Source of the DNA: Pilasporangium apinafurcum | Lineage: Eukaryota > Oomycota > Peronosporomycetes > Pythiales > Pythiaceae | Reading direction: 5' to 3' | Assembly: GCA_001600495.1 (NCBI GenBank) | Contig: BCKE01000018.1 | Span: forward strand, 77,514 to 141,513 | DNA length: 64,000 nt | Shown: positions 35,088 to 44,402 of the stretch, piece by piece | Layout of the letters: the number at the start of each line of letters is the position of its first letter | Position numbering within the stretch: the stretch's first letter is position 1 | Notes under the pieces: generated by a model | The model's input: only the letters and a program-made list of their open reading frames with translations | Databases searched by the model: none | Told to the model about the DNA's origin: nothing | Program-made: the position numbers and the translations under genes

Positions 35088-36138
35088 ATGACTGAAGCAG
35101 AGACGAAAACTACACCCCCTTCCACGGTAGGTTCTGCTACGCGTGGTTTATTCATGTGATACTATCTTTTTAATGCTGGATTTGAAATATGTGATAATGG
35201 GATAGACGGTGGACAAGCCATGGGAAACAGAAACTGGCGCGCGCAAGATGGCAGATCTGCTTCGTGGCCGCAAAGGCATGCCTGTTCGTCAAGCAATTGA
35301 ACTTGGCAAACGTGTAGAGTATTTCCGTGGGGACAAACTTGCGTCATTTCTGCTCGCCAGTCCCATGGCAAAGAAATACTTTCCAGATATTACCACGAAA
35401 GAAGATGTGCTAACAGTTGGTCGTGCGTTGGTGCATCACGGATATATCCATCGCTCAGAGCGTGATGCGAAGAATCGAAAACTGCTCATGCCGTGCAAGA
35501 ATCACGACTTCGTATCCGATGGCTATTATACGTGGATGTACGAAGGATCCAAGACCATGCGCAATATTATGACGGCATTGCTGATCATTGGCTTTTTGGT
35601 GATCACGTGCTTTCCTATCTGGCCGCAATGGGCCAAGGTGGCGTTATGGTATCTGTCTGTGACGTTTTTGATTTTCATCGCGGTGTTTGTCGTGATTCGT
35701 CTCTTCATCTTCTTTGTGCTGTGGATGATTGGATATGAATATTGGCTCTTGCCCAACATCTTTGATGACAACCTGTCAGTTGCGGATTCATTCAAACCAC
35801 TCTACTCGTTACACGCGACTGACGCGTCCGAACGGATCTACCGTGTGGTGGCCATTCTAGCATTTACTGCGTTTTGTGTTTGGGTGAAGAACCAGCCTAC
35901 CGATTTCGACGAATACATGGAGCTGACGAAGCAGTTCACGGACGACATTTACAGTGGCAAGCTGCTGAGTGACATTTCACAAAAAGACCAAGACAACATT
36001 GACACGGTGAAAGTGCCTGATTTGGAAGACCTCATGCGTGATGAAGACGAAGAATATGACGAAGATGAAGACGCCAAGTTCTCTAGTATTTTAGATGAGG
36101 ATGAAGACGATGACGAAGTAGATAAGGAGGAGTTGTAG
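35088..36138 (+). CDS. SEC62: Sec62, ER translocon component
   Basis: Exons 35088-35126 and 35206-36138 give about 324 residues. The N-terminal cytosolic part has the Sec62 region KMADLLRGRKGMPVRQAIEL and RVEYFRGDKLASFLL. Two membrane spans follow at about 145-165 (IMTALLIIGFLVITCFPIWP) and 170-200, then the conserved YWLLPNIFDDNLSVADSFKP block and a further hydrophobic stretch near 245-260. The tail is highly acidic. Sec62 with Sec63 and Sec61 drives post-translational import into the ER. The start MTEAETKT is in a short first exon with a canonical splice. Confidence 0.92.
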
Positions 36139-36310
36139 AGAAAAATGCATGCTATTTCATTTGAATACTTGTTTGGTAATCTTGGGCTGCAGTTCTGAAC
36201 AGTCCATTGTAGCTATACGTAAACTAGTGATCGTATATCCGGATATAAATCGGACAATGTATACTGGTCATTTTCGTCGAAGAAAGCTCCTATCACGGAA
36301 GGCTGTTGCG

Positions 36311-37655
36311 ATGGGAACTAACTTTTGGCAGTCGACACACTAGTAAGCGCCTCTGTGTGTCTGTATGACTCTGTGTGAAGAGATCTATTGGACTAGCGAT
36401 GAACGTGAGCATCTAATAACCCTGTGATGCTCGCATACAGCTTATATTGGATGAAAGATGTGACCAAGAGCGACCTCCGCAGACGAAATCCTCTCGATCG
36501 CAAATACCTGACAGACGATGAGATCGACAGCATTCATCTTGCCAACATATCGCGTACGTACAGACATCTCTAGTTATTGTGTTGATATGATTGATACCGA
36601 TGTTAAACGTGTTGGTGGTGGAGCAGTTCTAGAGGATATCGGCCCTCGTTTACGTGTGCGACAGATCATTATTTACACTGCGATCATTTTTTACCGCCGG
36701 TTTTATCAAACGTACGTAAGAAATTTTGCTGAATGAAAGGTAGGATAAAATCTTGCTAATATCGTGGAGTGGTTTGCTGTGTTATCGAAACGTAGACAAA
36801 GCTTTTGTAACTTTGATCCGCATTTGGTTGTCGGGACTGTGTTTTTCCTGGCTTCGAAAGTCGAGGAGAGTCAACTTTCACTAGCCACCGTGGCATCAGT
36901 TCTTCATCACTACACGACAAGTAAGTAAAACAATTTTGTTATTGGTATTATTCTTTGCATAAGGATTTTTGATGGAATCGCGTTGGAAATCTGTAGCGGG
37001 AGTGGATGAAGATGAAGCGATGTACACGTTCCAAGACAAAGACATCCTCGAATGCGAGTTCTACGTGATCGAGGCACTCCAGTTTGATTTGATTCTTCAC
37101 CATCCTTTCCCATCGCTGCTTCAGTGAGTGTGCCATCATGTCAATTCATTGACGTTTGTTACTCCATGCGATACTGATAGTTAATTGTCTCATCCCGGCA
37201 GATTCTTGGACGAGTTTGAAATTCACGAGGAATGTCTCCAATTCGCCTGGTGTGTATCATCTGCTTCAAAAATTAGGCTGTCTTCAACATTTTTTGGTGC
37301 TTATTTATTTATATGCATCTGCTGTGGCTTTGGGATTGTGGTGGTAATGTGTAGGCAACTGGTGCAGTACTCATATCGAACTGACATCATTCTTCTTTAT
37401 CCACCGTTCATGGTGGCGTATGCTGCGGCCTATATTTCTTGTATGGAAGCTGGCTATGACGCTGCACAGGTGTTTGCCACCGTGAACCTGAAGAAGGAGC
37501 TGTTGATGAAGATTGTGGGTGAGTTTCAGACGGCGTTTGAGGACGAGAAACGACTGTATCAAGTGCAATCCAGTGCGTTGGAGCGGCTAGATGACATTGT
37601 GCCAGATGTGACTGCTGCAGAAGCAGAGAGCAGTGCGACTTCCACCGACAAGTAA
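36311..37655 (+). CDS. CCNC: Cyclin C, Mediator kinase-module cyclin
   Basis: Seven exons close in phase: 36311-36342, 36441-36557, 36574-36711, 36796-36920, 36964-37123, 37202-37249 and 37355-37655, giving 306 residues. It opens with NFWQSTHYLYW, very close to the cyclin C start (NFWQSSHYLQW). The cyclin box has RLRVRQIIIYTAIIFYRRFY and HLVVGTVFFLASKVEE, and the second fold has ILECEFYVIEALQFDLILHH then SYRTDIILLYPPFMVAYAAA. Cyclin C pairs with CDK8 in the Mediator kinase module. The third intron piece is short (16 nt between 36557 and 36574), so that join is the weakest; a nearby donor changes phase. Confidence 0.85.
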
Positions 37656-38569
37656 TTTACAATGAAAAAAAATAAACAAATCGGCTCGCTGGTAGTGTAA
37701 TGAGGTCGTTAGTGGAGAGTTGGCTTGAGATGGGACTGAATCCACCTACAAGGTTTCTTGGATTAATCACAACCTACAGAACCGGATTTTGTGACGTGAT
37801 TTGGTGAATGGGTCCTTCCTCTCTGCCATTGTGTTCTCTACACTTTCTTGCTTTTTTTTGTGGAGAACAAGAAGGGGGTTACACACCTCAAGCAATTCGG
37901 ACAGGGGGCAACTGTCGGCACCACATCCACATGGCCTCATCGTATTCAACTGCAACTTCTATTACAGGAAGGATTCCCACCATCTGCTCTCTCCCTCGCT
38001 TAACCCATCCATTCAGTCACGCACAATCGATGGAAGTGTATCTCCCAAACAGTCCACCTTGAAAATCTGGTTTTGTGAAGTATTGAAGAAGGGATAGGCG
38101 TCCTCCATCTTGAACCTGTGACACCAGCTCCTCCACTCACAGTTCTCCAGCAAAAAAGAACCCTAATCGTTTCCCTAAAACCTGTAAAAATAGAACGCAC
38201 GTTCTCAAATATCGAGGCGTTATCCACCGCAAAAGTATAGAGGCGCGCAGTGAGGATTTCTATAAAGAATTCAATTTCCCAAAATCGCGGATCGCGCTAC
38301 TTTATAGAAAGAAACAGGTAGTCATCGTGGCTTAGGGTTCAAGCAATCTATGCATAGGTAGTCCGGCTTTCCCTACCCGCTGCCAGTCTATCCGAATAGT
38401 AGCCCGCTTGCTTTCTCCCTTTCCCTGTTTGGGAGGTACACTGTTGCTGTGATAGTCACTTTCCTGGAGATAATTGCTTTCCATTTGGCAAGAAGGCGCG
38501 TGGATCCAAGAAGTGCAAGAGAACACATTACGCAATTCTCAACCCACTCACACATACAATACACTTAAG
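37656..38569. other. Intergenic, nothing recognised
   Basis: About 900 bp between cyclin C and the PX gene. Short open stretches have no recognisable content. No tRNA or repeat was identified. Confidence 0.55.
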
Positions 38570-39751
38570 ATGGTGCTTTACGATCCCAAGCCTACAAACC
38601 CCAGCGTTCTTCACATGACCATCGCACATGTGGCCAAACCTACCGCCACTAACGCGCATACGCATACACAGTATCTCATCCGTGTCTCCGATGAACGCTC
38701 ACCAGGACTCCACTGGACAGTATATCGCCGGTACTCTGAGTTCCGCGTCTTTCGGATGAAACTGGAAGAAGCAGTCAAACGTGGTGACATGTGTGCACAC
38801 TGTATGATCATGTCGAAACGCACCTGTTTTGTTCAGTTTCCGCACAGACGGTGGTTCGGCAATCTGAAGGAATCGACACTGGAAAAGCGACGACTTGGAC
38901 TCAACATGTTTTTAGATGCAGTCGCAAAGCATGCGCGAACATGCAAAGAAAGTATGACTTGCCAGACGCGCCCACTCATGGACCAGTTTCTCATGGTGAG
39001 CGATATGCGATACACCTACCTCAACGTCAATATGAGTGAACAGGAGGACGATTTCATCACGAAATCCTTCTCCAGTCACGAACAGCACGTTCCAGCGACT
39101 CCTGGTAGTACTCGATCGCTGCCGGGGAGGTTGGAACGGTTGAGTGCGGCGACAGATTCTCTTGACGGAGTAAACCGCAGCAGCACAAATAATCAACAAG
39201 AACACCAAAAAGGTCCAGTGGAAGACCAAACATCAGTGAAAACAGAACAAGTGACACAGCAGCAACAACAGCAGAACAAGCAGAATCGAGACTCTAGTGA
39301 TGATAAACGGGTTGAAGGACGTGTACTAAAGGCAAAACTCAAGACGATGCCCAATCTGTTAGACTACAACCGCGTGGAGAGAAAATCCCGCACAAATTCC
39401 TGGAACGATGACATCTCAACACGCCCTCATAGCTTTGTAGAGCAACATGCGCCACGACCCAGCAGCATCACAGACTGGGAGTTGGCGAAAAGCCAGTTTA
39501 GCACTCACCACAATCGTCACTCTGATCCAGGTGTCTCGGATTTGCTCAGTTTTTCTCGAGGTAGCTTTTCCCGAGGCAGCTTCTCCACCCATGGTGGACA
39601 GCGAAGATCCGATCGCGTTCGTAAAGTGCACTTGTCCTCTGCCGCCAAACGCGTCAAGAAACTTGAAGAACAGGAGGCACGGTTTACTTGTCAACAGCAA
39701 CAACGACAACCCAAACGCGTGTCAGCGCTGCCGACGATCATGGAGGAATAA
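38570..39751 (+). CDS. PX-domain phosphoinositide-binding protein
   Basis: A single exon of 393 residues from MVLYDPKP. Residues about 10-150 form a PX domain: YLIRVSDERSPGLHWTVYRR followed by YSEF, the family RRYSEF signature that contacts PI3P, and FPHRRWFGN in the Pro-rich loop position, then a helical end (RRLGLNMFLDAVAKH). An insertion with several cysteines (MCAHCMIM) replaces the usual loop. The rest is Gln/Ser-rich and probably disordered. PX proteins are recruited to endosomal membranes. The partner is not known. The frame extends 32 residues upstream without an ATG of better context. Confidence 0.85.
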   Translation: MVLYDPKPTNPSVLHMTIAHVAKPTATNAHTHTQYLIRVSDERSPGLHWTVYRRYSEFRVFRMKLEEAVKRGDMCAHCMIMSKRTCFVQFPHRRWFGNLKESTLEKRRLGLNMFLDAVAKHARTCKESMTCQTRPLMDQFLMVSDMRYTYLNVNMSEQEDDFITKSFSSHEQHVPATPGSTRSLPGRLERLSAATDSLDGVNRSSTNNQQEHQKGPVEDQTSVKTEQVTQQQQQQNKQNRDSSDDKRVEGRVLKAKLKTMPNLLDYNRVERKSRTNSWNDDISTRPHSFVEQHAPRPSSITDWELAKSQFSTHHNRHSDPGVSDLLSFSRGSFSRGSFSTHGGQRRSDRVRKVHLSSAAKRVKKLEEQEARFTCQQQQRQPKRVSALPTIMEE

Positions 39752-40094
39752 GCTATTTGAAGAACGCTGGTGATGCATATTAAGTTGTATTCTACGTAGT
39801 CACTTGAGAGACGACCAAGTTTTGCCTTATTTAATTATGATAATCAATGCTACCACGTGGTGGTAAATTATTCACACAATACAAAAACAAAAGGAGGCTT
39901 AAATGTGATTAAGCTCTGCACATCACCAAATTGATTTATGTACAAATGGAAATCATGATAGTAGTCCTCACAAAAATTTGGAGCTTGAGAATATAAAAAC
40001 ACTAGACAAAGGTAAGAATGCGAAAGTCAAGCGAGGATGAGGACAAGGTCTATCGATAGCTTGATGCTGTTGGAGTGAGATCATTTCGATCCAC
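39752..40094. other. Intergenic between convergent genes
   Basis: 343 AT-rich bases between the PX gene and the permease stop. No coding or RNA feature was recognised. Confidence 0.55.
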
Positions 40095-42197
40095 TCAGCC
40101 CGTGATCACACGCACACCACCGAGCGATGCAACAGTGTGGGCAAAATCGTGGTTCGGCTGCTTAATGAACATGAGGTTCTTCGGCTGTTGGTACTTCTGC
40201 GAGATCCACTCCACTATTGCTGGCCCGAATGGACCCTCAACGCTCAAGAAATTCATTTTGAACTTGAGGTAAATATTGTCAAATAATGCCACCGTTTCTT
40301 GGAAACCTTCCGGAACAGAAGTGCCCTTTTGATGGCAATGCACAAAGTAAATGGTGCTGGTTTGTTCGTTTGTTCGCACATAGAGGATAGCTTTGTTCAT
40401 GATCGAAAGATTGGGACTCTTGCAGAAGAAGAAGACGGCCGGTTCGTTGATAGAGCGAATGAAACGAGTGATAGTCTTCCCACCACGCGCACCGGTGCGG
40501 AGCGTATTCATTTCTTCTTCGTTGTTGGGCACAAGTTCGTGCTTGTGACGTTCAGTGCCACCACGCGATGGGCACAGACGTTGCATACAATACAGACTGA
40601 TGCGCAACAAGAACGTGCGTTCGAACATGAGGTACACAATCGACAGTACCGACAAGAAATACAGCGAAAAGTAGGTTAAGATGGTCGGATCGCCTAGCAA
40701 GTTGCCCAAAAAAGTGGTGATTACCATAGCAACTCCCAAGATGCAGCTCCACCACGGTGCAATAACTGAGCGAGGAAGATCTGCACGCTTAAACTTGAGC
40801 AGCATGCACCCACAGCCAAACAGAGTCATCAATCCCAGGAACGCATACGTGTAGACACCCGACAGCGTCACAGTGTTGCCATTCAGGATGAGCACAAGGC
40901 TGGAAGAGACCAGAAAATAGCCAATGATGATAAAGTGGTTGGTACCACGGAGCGAGTTCACATGTAAGAGAAATCGAGGGAGCACACGATCACTTGACAG
41001 TCGGCGGATGAGCCCATTGAAACCAACGTACGCCGTCAGCACTGCACCAGAGAGCACGATGAACGCATCCAACGCCACAAGCGTCTGCATATGTTTGCCA
41101 GCAACAGCCAATCCCATTTGCGCAAGCACTGTATCCTTCTTCTCAATGATGCTTTCAGGACCCTCCAGTGGAAGTACACCCAGCGAAAGCAACGAGATGA
41201 GTGGATTGAAGATGGCTACACTCCACCACATGTTCTGTAGCACACAATTAATAAGTCAATCATTTTAAAATCGATGGATGCAGATATAAAGGCTTACCCG
41301 AAGTGTCTTGGGAAATACACCATCGGCTTGCTCTTGCACAAACTGTGACGATGACTCAAACCCCGAGATACCCAGCATGGCCGTAGATGTACCAAAGAAT
41401 ATAGCGGTGAACATATCGCCCGATACAATCGTCCCCGCCAGATTGATATCTGGGAAATCCGTCTGGAAATTGGCCTTGAGGATGTTAAAATCGTCTTTCA
41501 CCATGAAGATGCCAGAGTAAACGCAGAGCACGAGCAATGTCAACGTGTGGGCAATGAAGATTGCCAACGCCACCAATGCACTTTCTGTAATTCCAATCAA
41601 ACTCAGGAGCGCAAAAAACAAGAGCAAACCAATAGTCGCCGGTACAATCGGGAGTGACGGGATCTGAGATGCCAAGTAGTTGCAGGCGGACGTCCCAGAC
41701 ACGACACCTGTTGCAATATATGACAGAATGGCCAGCGATGCTGCCACCGATGCAATGCGTTTGGTGGTGGTGTTGAGCAACACATTGTAAGATCCTCCGT
41801 TCAACGGAATGGCATTCACGACTTCGCCGTAGATGAACCGATAGAGATACAAAACCCCTGCGACAATTGCCAGCGCCAATGGTGCCAATTTTCCCGCTTT
41901 CGAAGCCACCAAGCCAGATACGTAGAGACAACTAGATAGAATATCGTTCCCACAGATAGCAGTGGCGAGCCATTCCGAGAGTTTTGGGTGGTCCATGGAC
42001 AAATGTGTTCGGATGTCCTCCAGTTCCTGTGGATCTGGGGAGATCTGGGTCGTGTTGCCCCAACCAGGAAATTCCCATGCTTCAAGGGTGTTGTTGGTCT
42101 TGTTTACGCGCAGTCGCAGTGGACTCGTCGCTCCACCTTTATCTTCGATACGCACGTGCGTCTCTTCCGGGATGGCACCGTACTTGCGTTCAGCCAT
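40095..42197 (-). CDS. APC-superfamily amino-acid permease
   Basis: Exons 42197-41298 and 41234-40095 give 679 residues. About 12 hydrophobic segments run from residue 95 to 480, beginning ICGNDILSSCLYVSGLVA and including the helix-breaking first span and a GGSYNVLLN element typical of the amino acid-polyamine-organocation family. A cytosolic C-terminal domain of about 190 residues follows, with features of the universal-stress-type tail found in some cation-chloride or bacterial permeases. The substrate is not deducible. The gene is divergent from the thiamine-phosphate synthase gene (245 bp apart). Confidence 0.85.
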
Positions 42198-42383
42198 CGT
42201 TCGTCTCTTTTGCTCACTCTGCTGGTGTTCTGTACGACAATTGCTGGAGTGGATGGTCGTTACACTAATCTCATCTTAAGGTTACGATGAGAAAGATCCG
42301 TAAAAACCCGAAAGATTCGGCAACTCAGGTGGGTAATTACGCGTTTCCCATTCCATAATCATTTCTTTTACCAAATTAAAAAA

Positions 42384-42402
42384 AACCGGTACAATACCGG
42401 TT
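42384..42402 (+). other. Perfect 8-bp hairpin upstream of thiamine-phosphate synthase
   Basis: aaccggta-caa-taccggtt, 40 bp before the ATG at 42442. It may be a stem in the leader or a palindromic protein site. It does not resemble a TPP riboswitch. Confidence 0.4.
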
Positions 42403-42441
42403 AGGTATGCTTCAAGTATATATATTTTGGGTGTTCGGTAG

Positions 42442-43245
42442 ATGAGGTTGATGCGCAAGCAGGGAAGGGCAGAAGAGAACAGAAGGATGCAGCTGCAACA
42501 ATGGTCATTAGCGCAACGAATGCTTTATTTCATCACTCCCTCCGTAGGAAAACATATTACACCTTCGGAAATACCACAGATCGTTGAGAGTGCGATCAAA
42601 GGGGGCGCTGGGATCATCCAGTGGAGACAAAAACCATCTCAGCGTGATCTACTAGAGAATTTGTTGTTGCAGGAGCAATGGAAGAACGATGCAACCTCAC
42701 CTTTCCTACTCGCTGTTGCAGAGGAGGTCCGCTCTATCACAAAGAAATACCAAGTACCATTGATTGTGAATGATTCACTGGAATTGGCGTTACGAATTGA
42801 TGCGGATGGTGTCCACGTAGGACAAAGCGATACGTCATTGCTAGATGTGCAAGCACGCCTACAAAGAGAAGGGAAATCGTTTATCATCGGAGTAACAGTC
42901 CGCGATGGGGCCCAAGCGAAGACAGCATGTGAAGGTGGTGCTACATATCTCGGCGCCGGGCCAGTTTTCTTGTCCAGCACAAAGCCCAACGCGAACGATG
43001 GCCACACAATTGGAATTGATGGTCTACGATCATGCACTGAAATGGCCAAGAAGTATAACGTTCCTGTCTATGCCATCGGCGGACTAGCACTGGAAGATAG
43101 GCGTATTCAGCGTTGCATCGAGGAAGGTGGCGCTACGGGCGTCGCTGTCGTTGCTGCTATCAGCGACGGTGTAGATAGAGAAGCAGCTGCTGCATCAATC
43201 CATAACAAGCTAAAAGAATTACCGCAAAAAGTCGGGGGCGTCTAA
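42442..43245 (+). CDS. thiE: Thiamine-phosphate synthase
   Basis: A single exon of 267 residues, a TIM-barrel enzyme that joins HMP-PP and the thiazole phosphate to make thiamine phosphate. Motifs: YFITPSVG near the start, AGIIQWRQK (phosphate/pyrimidine region), VPLIVNDSLELALRIDADGV with HVGQSD, GVTVRDGAQA, GATYLGAGPVFLSSTKPNA and YAIGGLALED. The protein is stand-alone, not fused to ThiD or ThiM as in plants and fungi. An N-terminal extension of about 25 basic/Gln residues precedes the barrel and could be a weak organelle signal; an internal Met (MQLQQW) is an alternative start. Convergent with the thioredoxin gene, 75 bp apart. Confidence 0.92.
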   Translation: MRLMRKQGRAEENRRMQLQQWSLAQRMLYFITPSVGKHITPSEIPQIVESAIKGGAGIIQWRQKPSQRDLLENLLLQEQWKNDATSPFLLAVAEEVRSITKKYQVPLIVNDSLELALRIDADGVHVGQSDTSLLDVQARLQREGKSFIIGVTVRDGAQAKTACEGGATYLGAGPVFLSSTKPNANDGHTIGIDGLRSCTEMAKKYNVPVYAIGGLALEDRRIQRCIEEGGATGVAVVAAISDGVDREAAAASIHNKLKELPQKVGGV

Positions 43246-43320
43246 GACGACATGAACATTTCTGTTCTCTTGTATTTTGGTTTTGTAATCGATCCTTTTC
43301 GGATGTTCAAACTTAGTCAA

Positions 43321-44000
43321 TTACAAATTGTTCAGCTGCTTGATGTTTTCGCGTAAAAGTGCTTCATCAGCTCCCGAAAACTACAGATTCAGAAGCCGTT
43401 CAGTGCAGTTGGGTGACAAGAAGAAAAGTACGAGGATTTGATCTTACCGAAAGATCACGTTGGAATTTGCCGTCTTTGAAATAAAAAAAAGTTGGCATGG
43501 ACTATCATGAAAGAGAGATATTAAGGACATCGAACTTTGGACGAAGACAAATAAATCCATCAAAACTTACACGAACACCAGCTTTAGCAGTTGTATCATT
43601 CAATTCATCGACGTCAAGCTTGGCAAACTCAATACTTTCGTATTCAGCACTAGCATATCCACAGTATACACTTGACGTTTCAATGCAATTTACAACAGCA
43701 TATCACAGCAAACGCACCTGAGTTCGTCATAGATTGGTGAGATGACCTTGCAAGGAGGGCACCATTTGGCCGTGAAATACACAATTGCTTTGCGTCCAGT
43801 TCCTTCCTGCCGCATGATATTCTTGTCAACAAACAATAATTTGGATAGTGACTGCTTTCAGGACCGCAAAGACTTACAGTAGCGATCTGCGTGTAAGCTT
43901 CGTCCGAACCTAGTATTTTCACACGACTTCTGGCAGAGGACGCAAACGTTCGCACTGCATGCGAGCGCATCAATCGCGACGACGCTATCAACCGCAACAT
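43321..44000 (-). CDS. Thioredoxin, probably mitochondrial
   Basis: Exons 44000-43878, 43821-43718, 43634-43571, 43501-43448 and 43380-43321 close in phase, giving 134 residues. The N-terminus MLRLIASSRLMRSHAVRTFA is basic and Ser-rich without acids, as in a mitochondrial presequence. The active site is WCPPCK, a variant of the common WCGPC. The beta-strand VYFTAKWC precedes it, and the cis-proline strand SMPTFFYFKDG follows. It reduces protein disulfides. The Pro in place of Gly in the active site may raise the redox potential, but this is inference. Confidence 0.88.
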
Positions 44001-44402
44001 CTTTCTTTGGTCAATTCCACACAAAACTGGTTGATCTGGAGGACCGTGTTGACGATGGTGCTGGTTATTTTAGACAAGTGTTATATTCGGGACAGTGTCT
44101 TCTACGTTATATTAGGAACATAAACTGTTTACTTCGGGACAGTTTGTACCCATCCATCATTTTTGTCAATTGTCGAGCTCATCCTGAGGTTAAATCAGTG
44201 CTCTGAGATGATCCGTTACATGAGGTTTTGATGGTTTCGATGGCACACCATCATCCAGATACACGTCTCAAAAGTGAATGCATCCATCTGCTTCAGCCAC
44301 ACACGCGCCCCTACATAAGAGGAAGAGATCCAAGTAGGAGGAAAATCCATCCGTGTGTGATCTGACTGACGTTTTTATATAAATCTCATTTGCTCAGTAA
44401 CC
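44001..44402. other. Divergent intergenic region (thioredoxin / lipase)
   Basis: 402 bp between the two starts. No coding exon or known motif was recognised. Confidence 0.5.

Noticed and set aside
38330-38345. tRNA-like ggttcaag near 38336
   Set aside because: No acceptor or anticodon stem can be built around it.
42200-42441. TPP riboswitch upstream of thiamine-phosphate synthase
   Set aside because: The conserved CTGAGA and ACCTGATCTGG-type blocks are not present; only a simple hairpin is seen.
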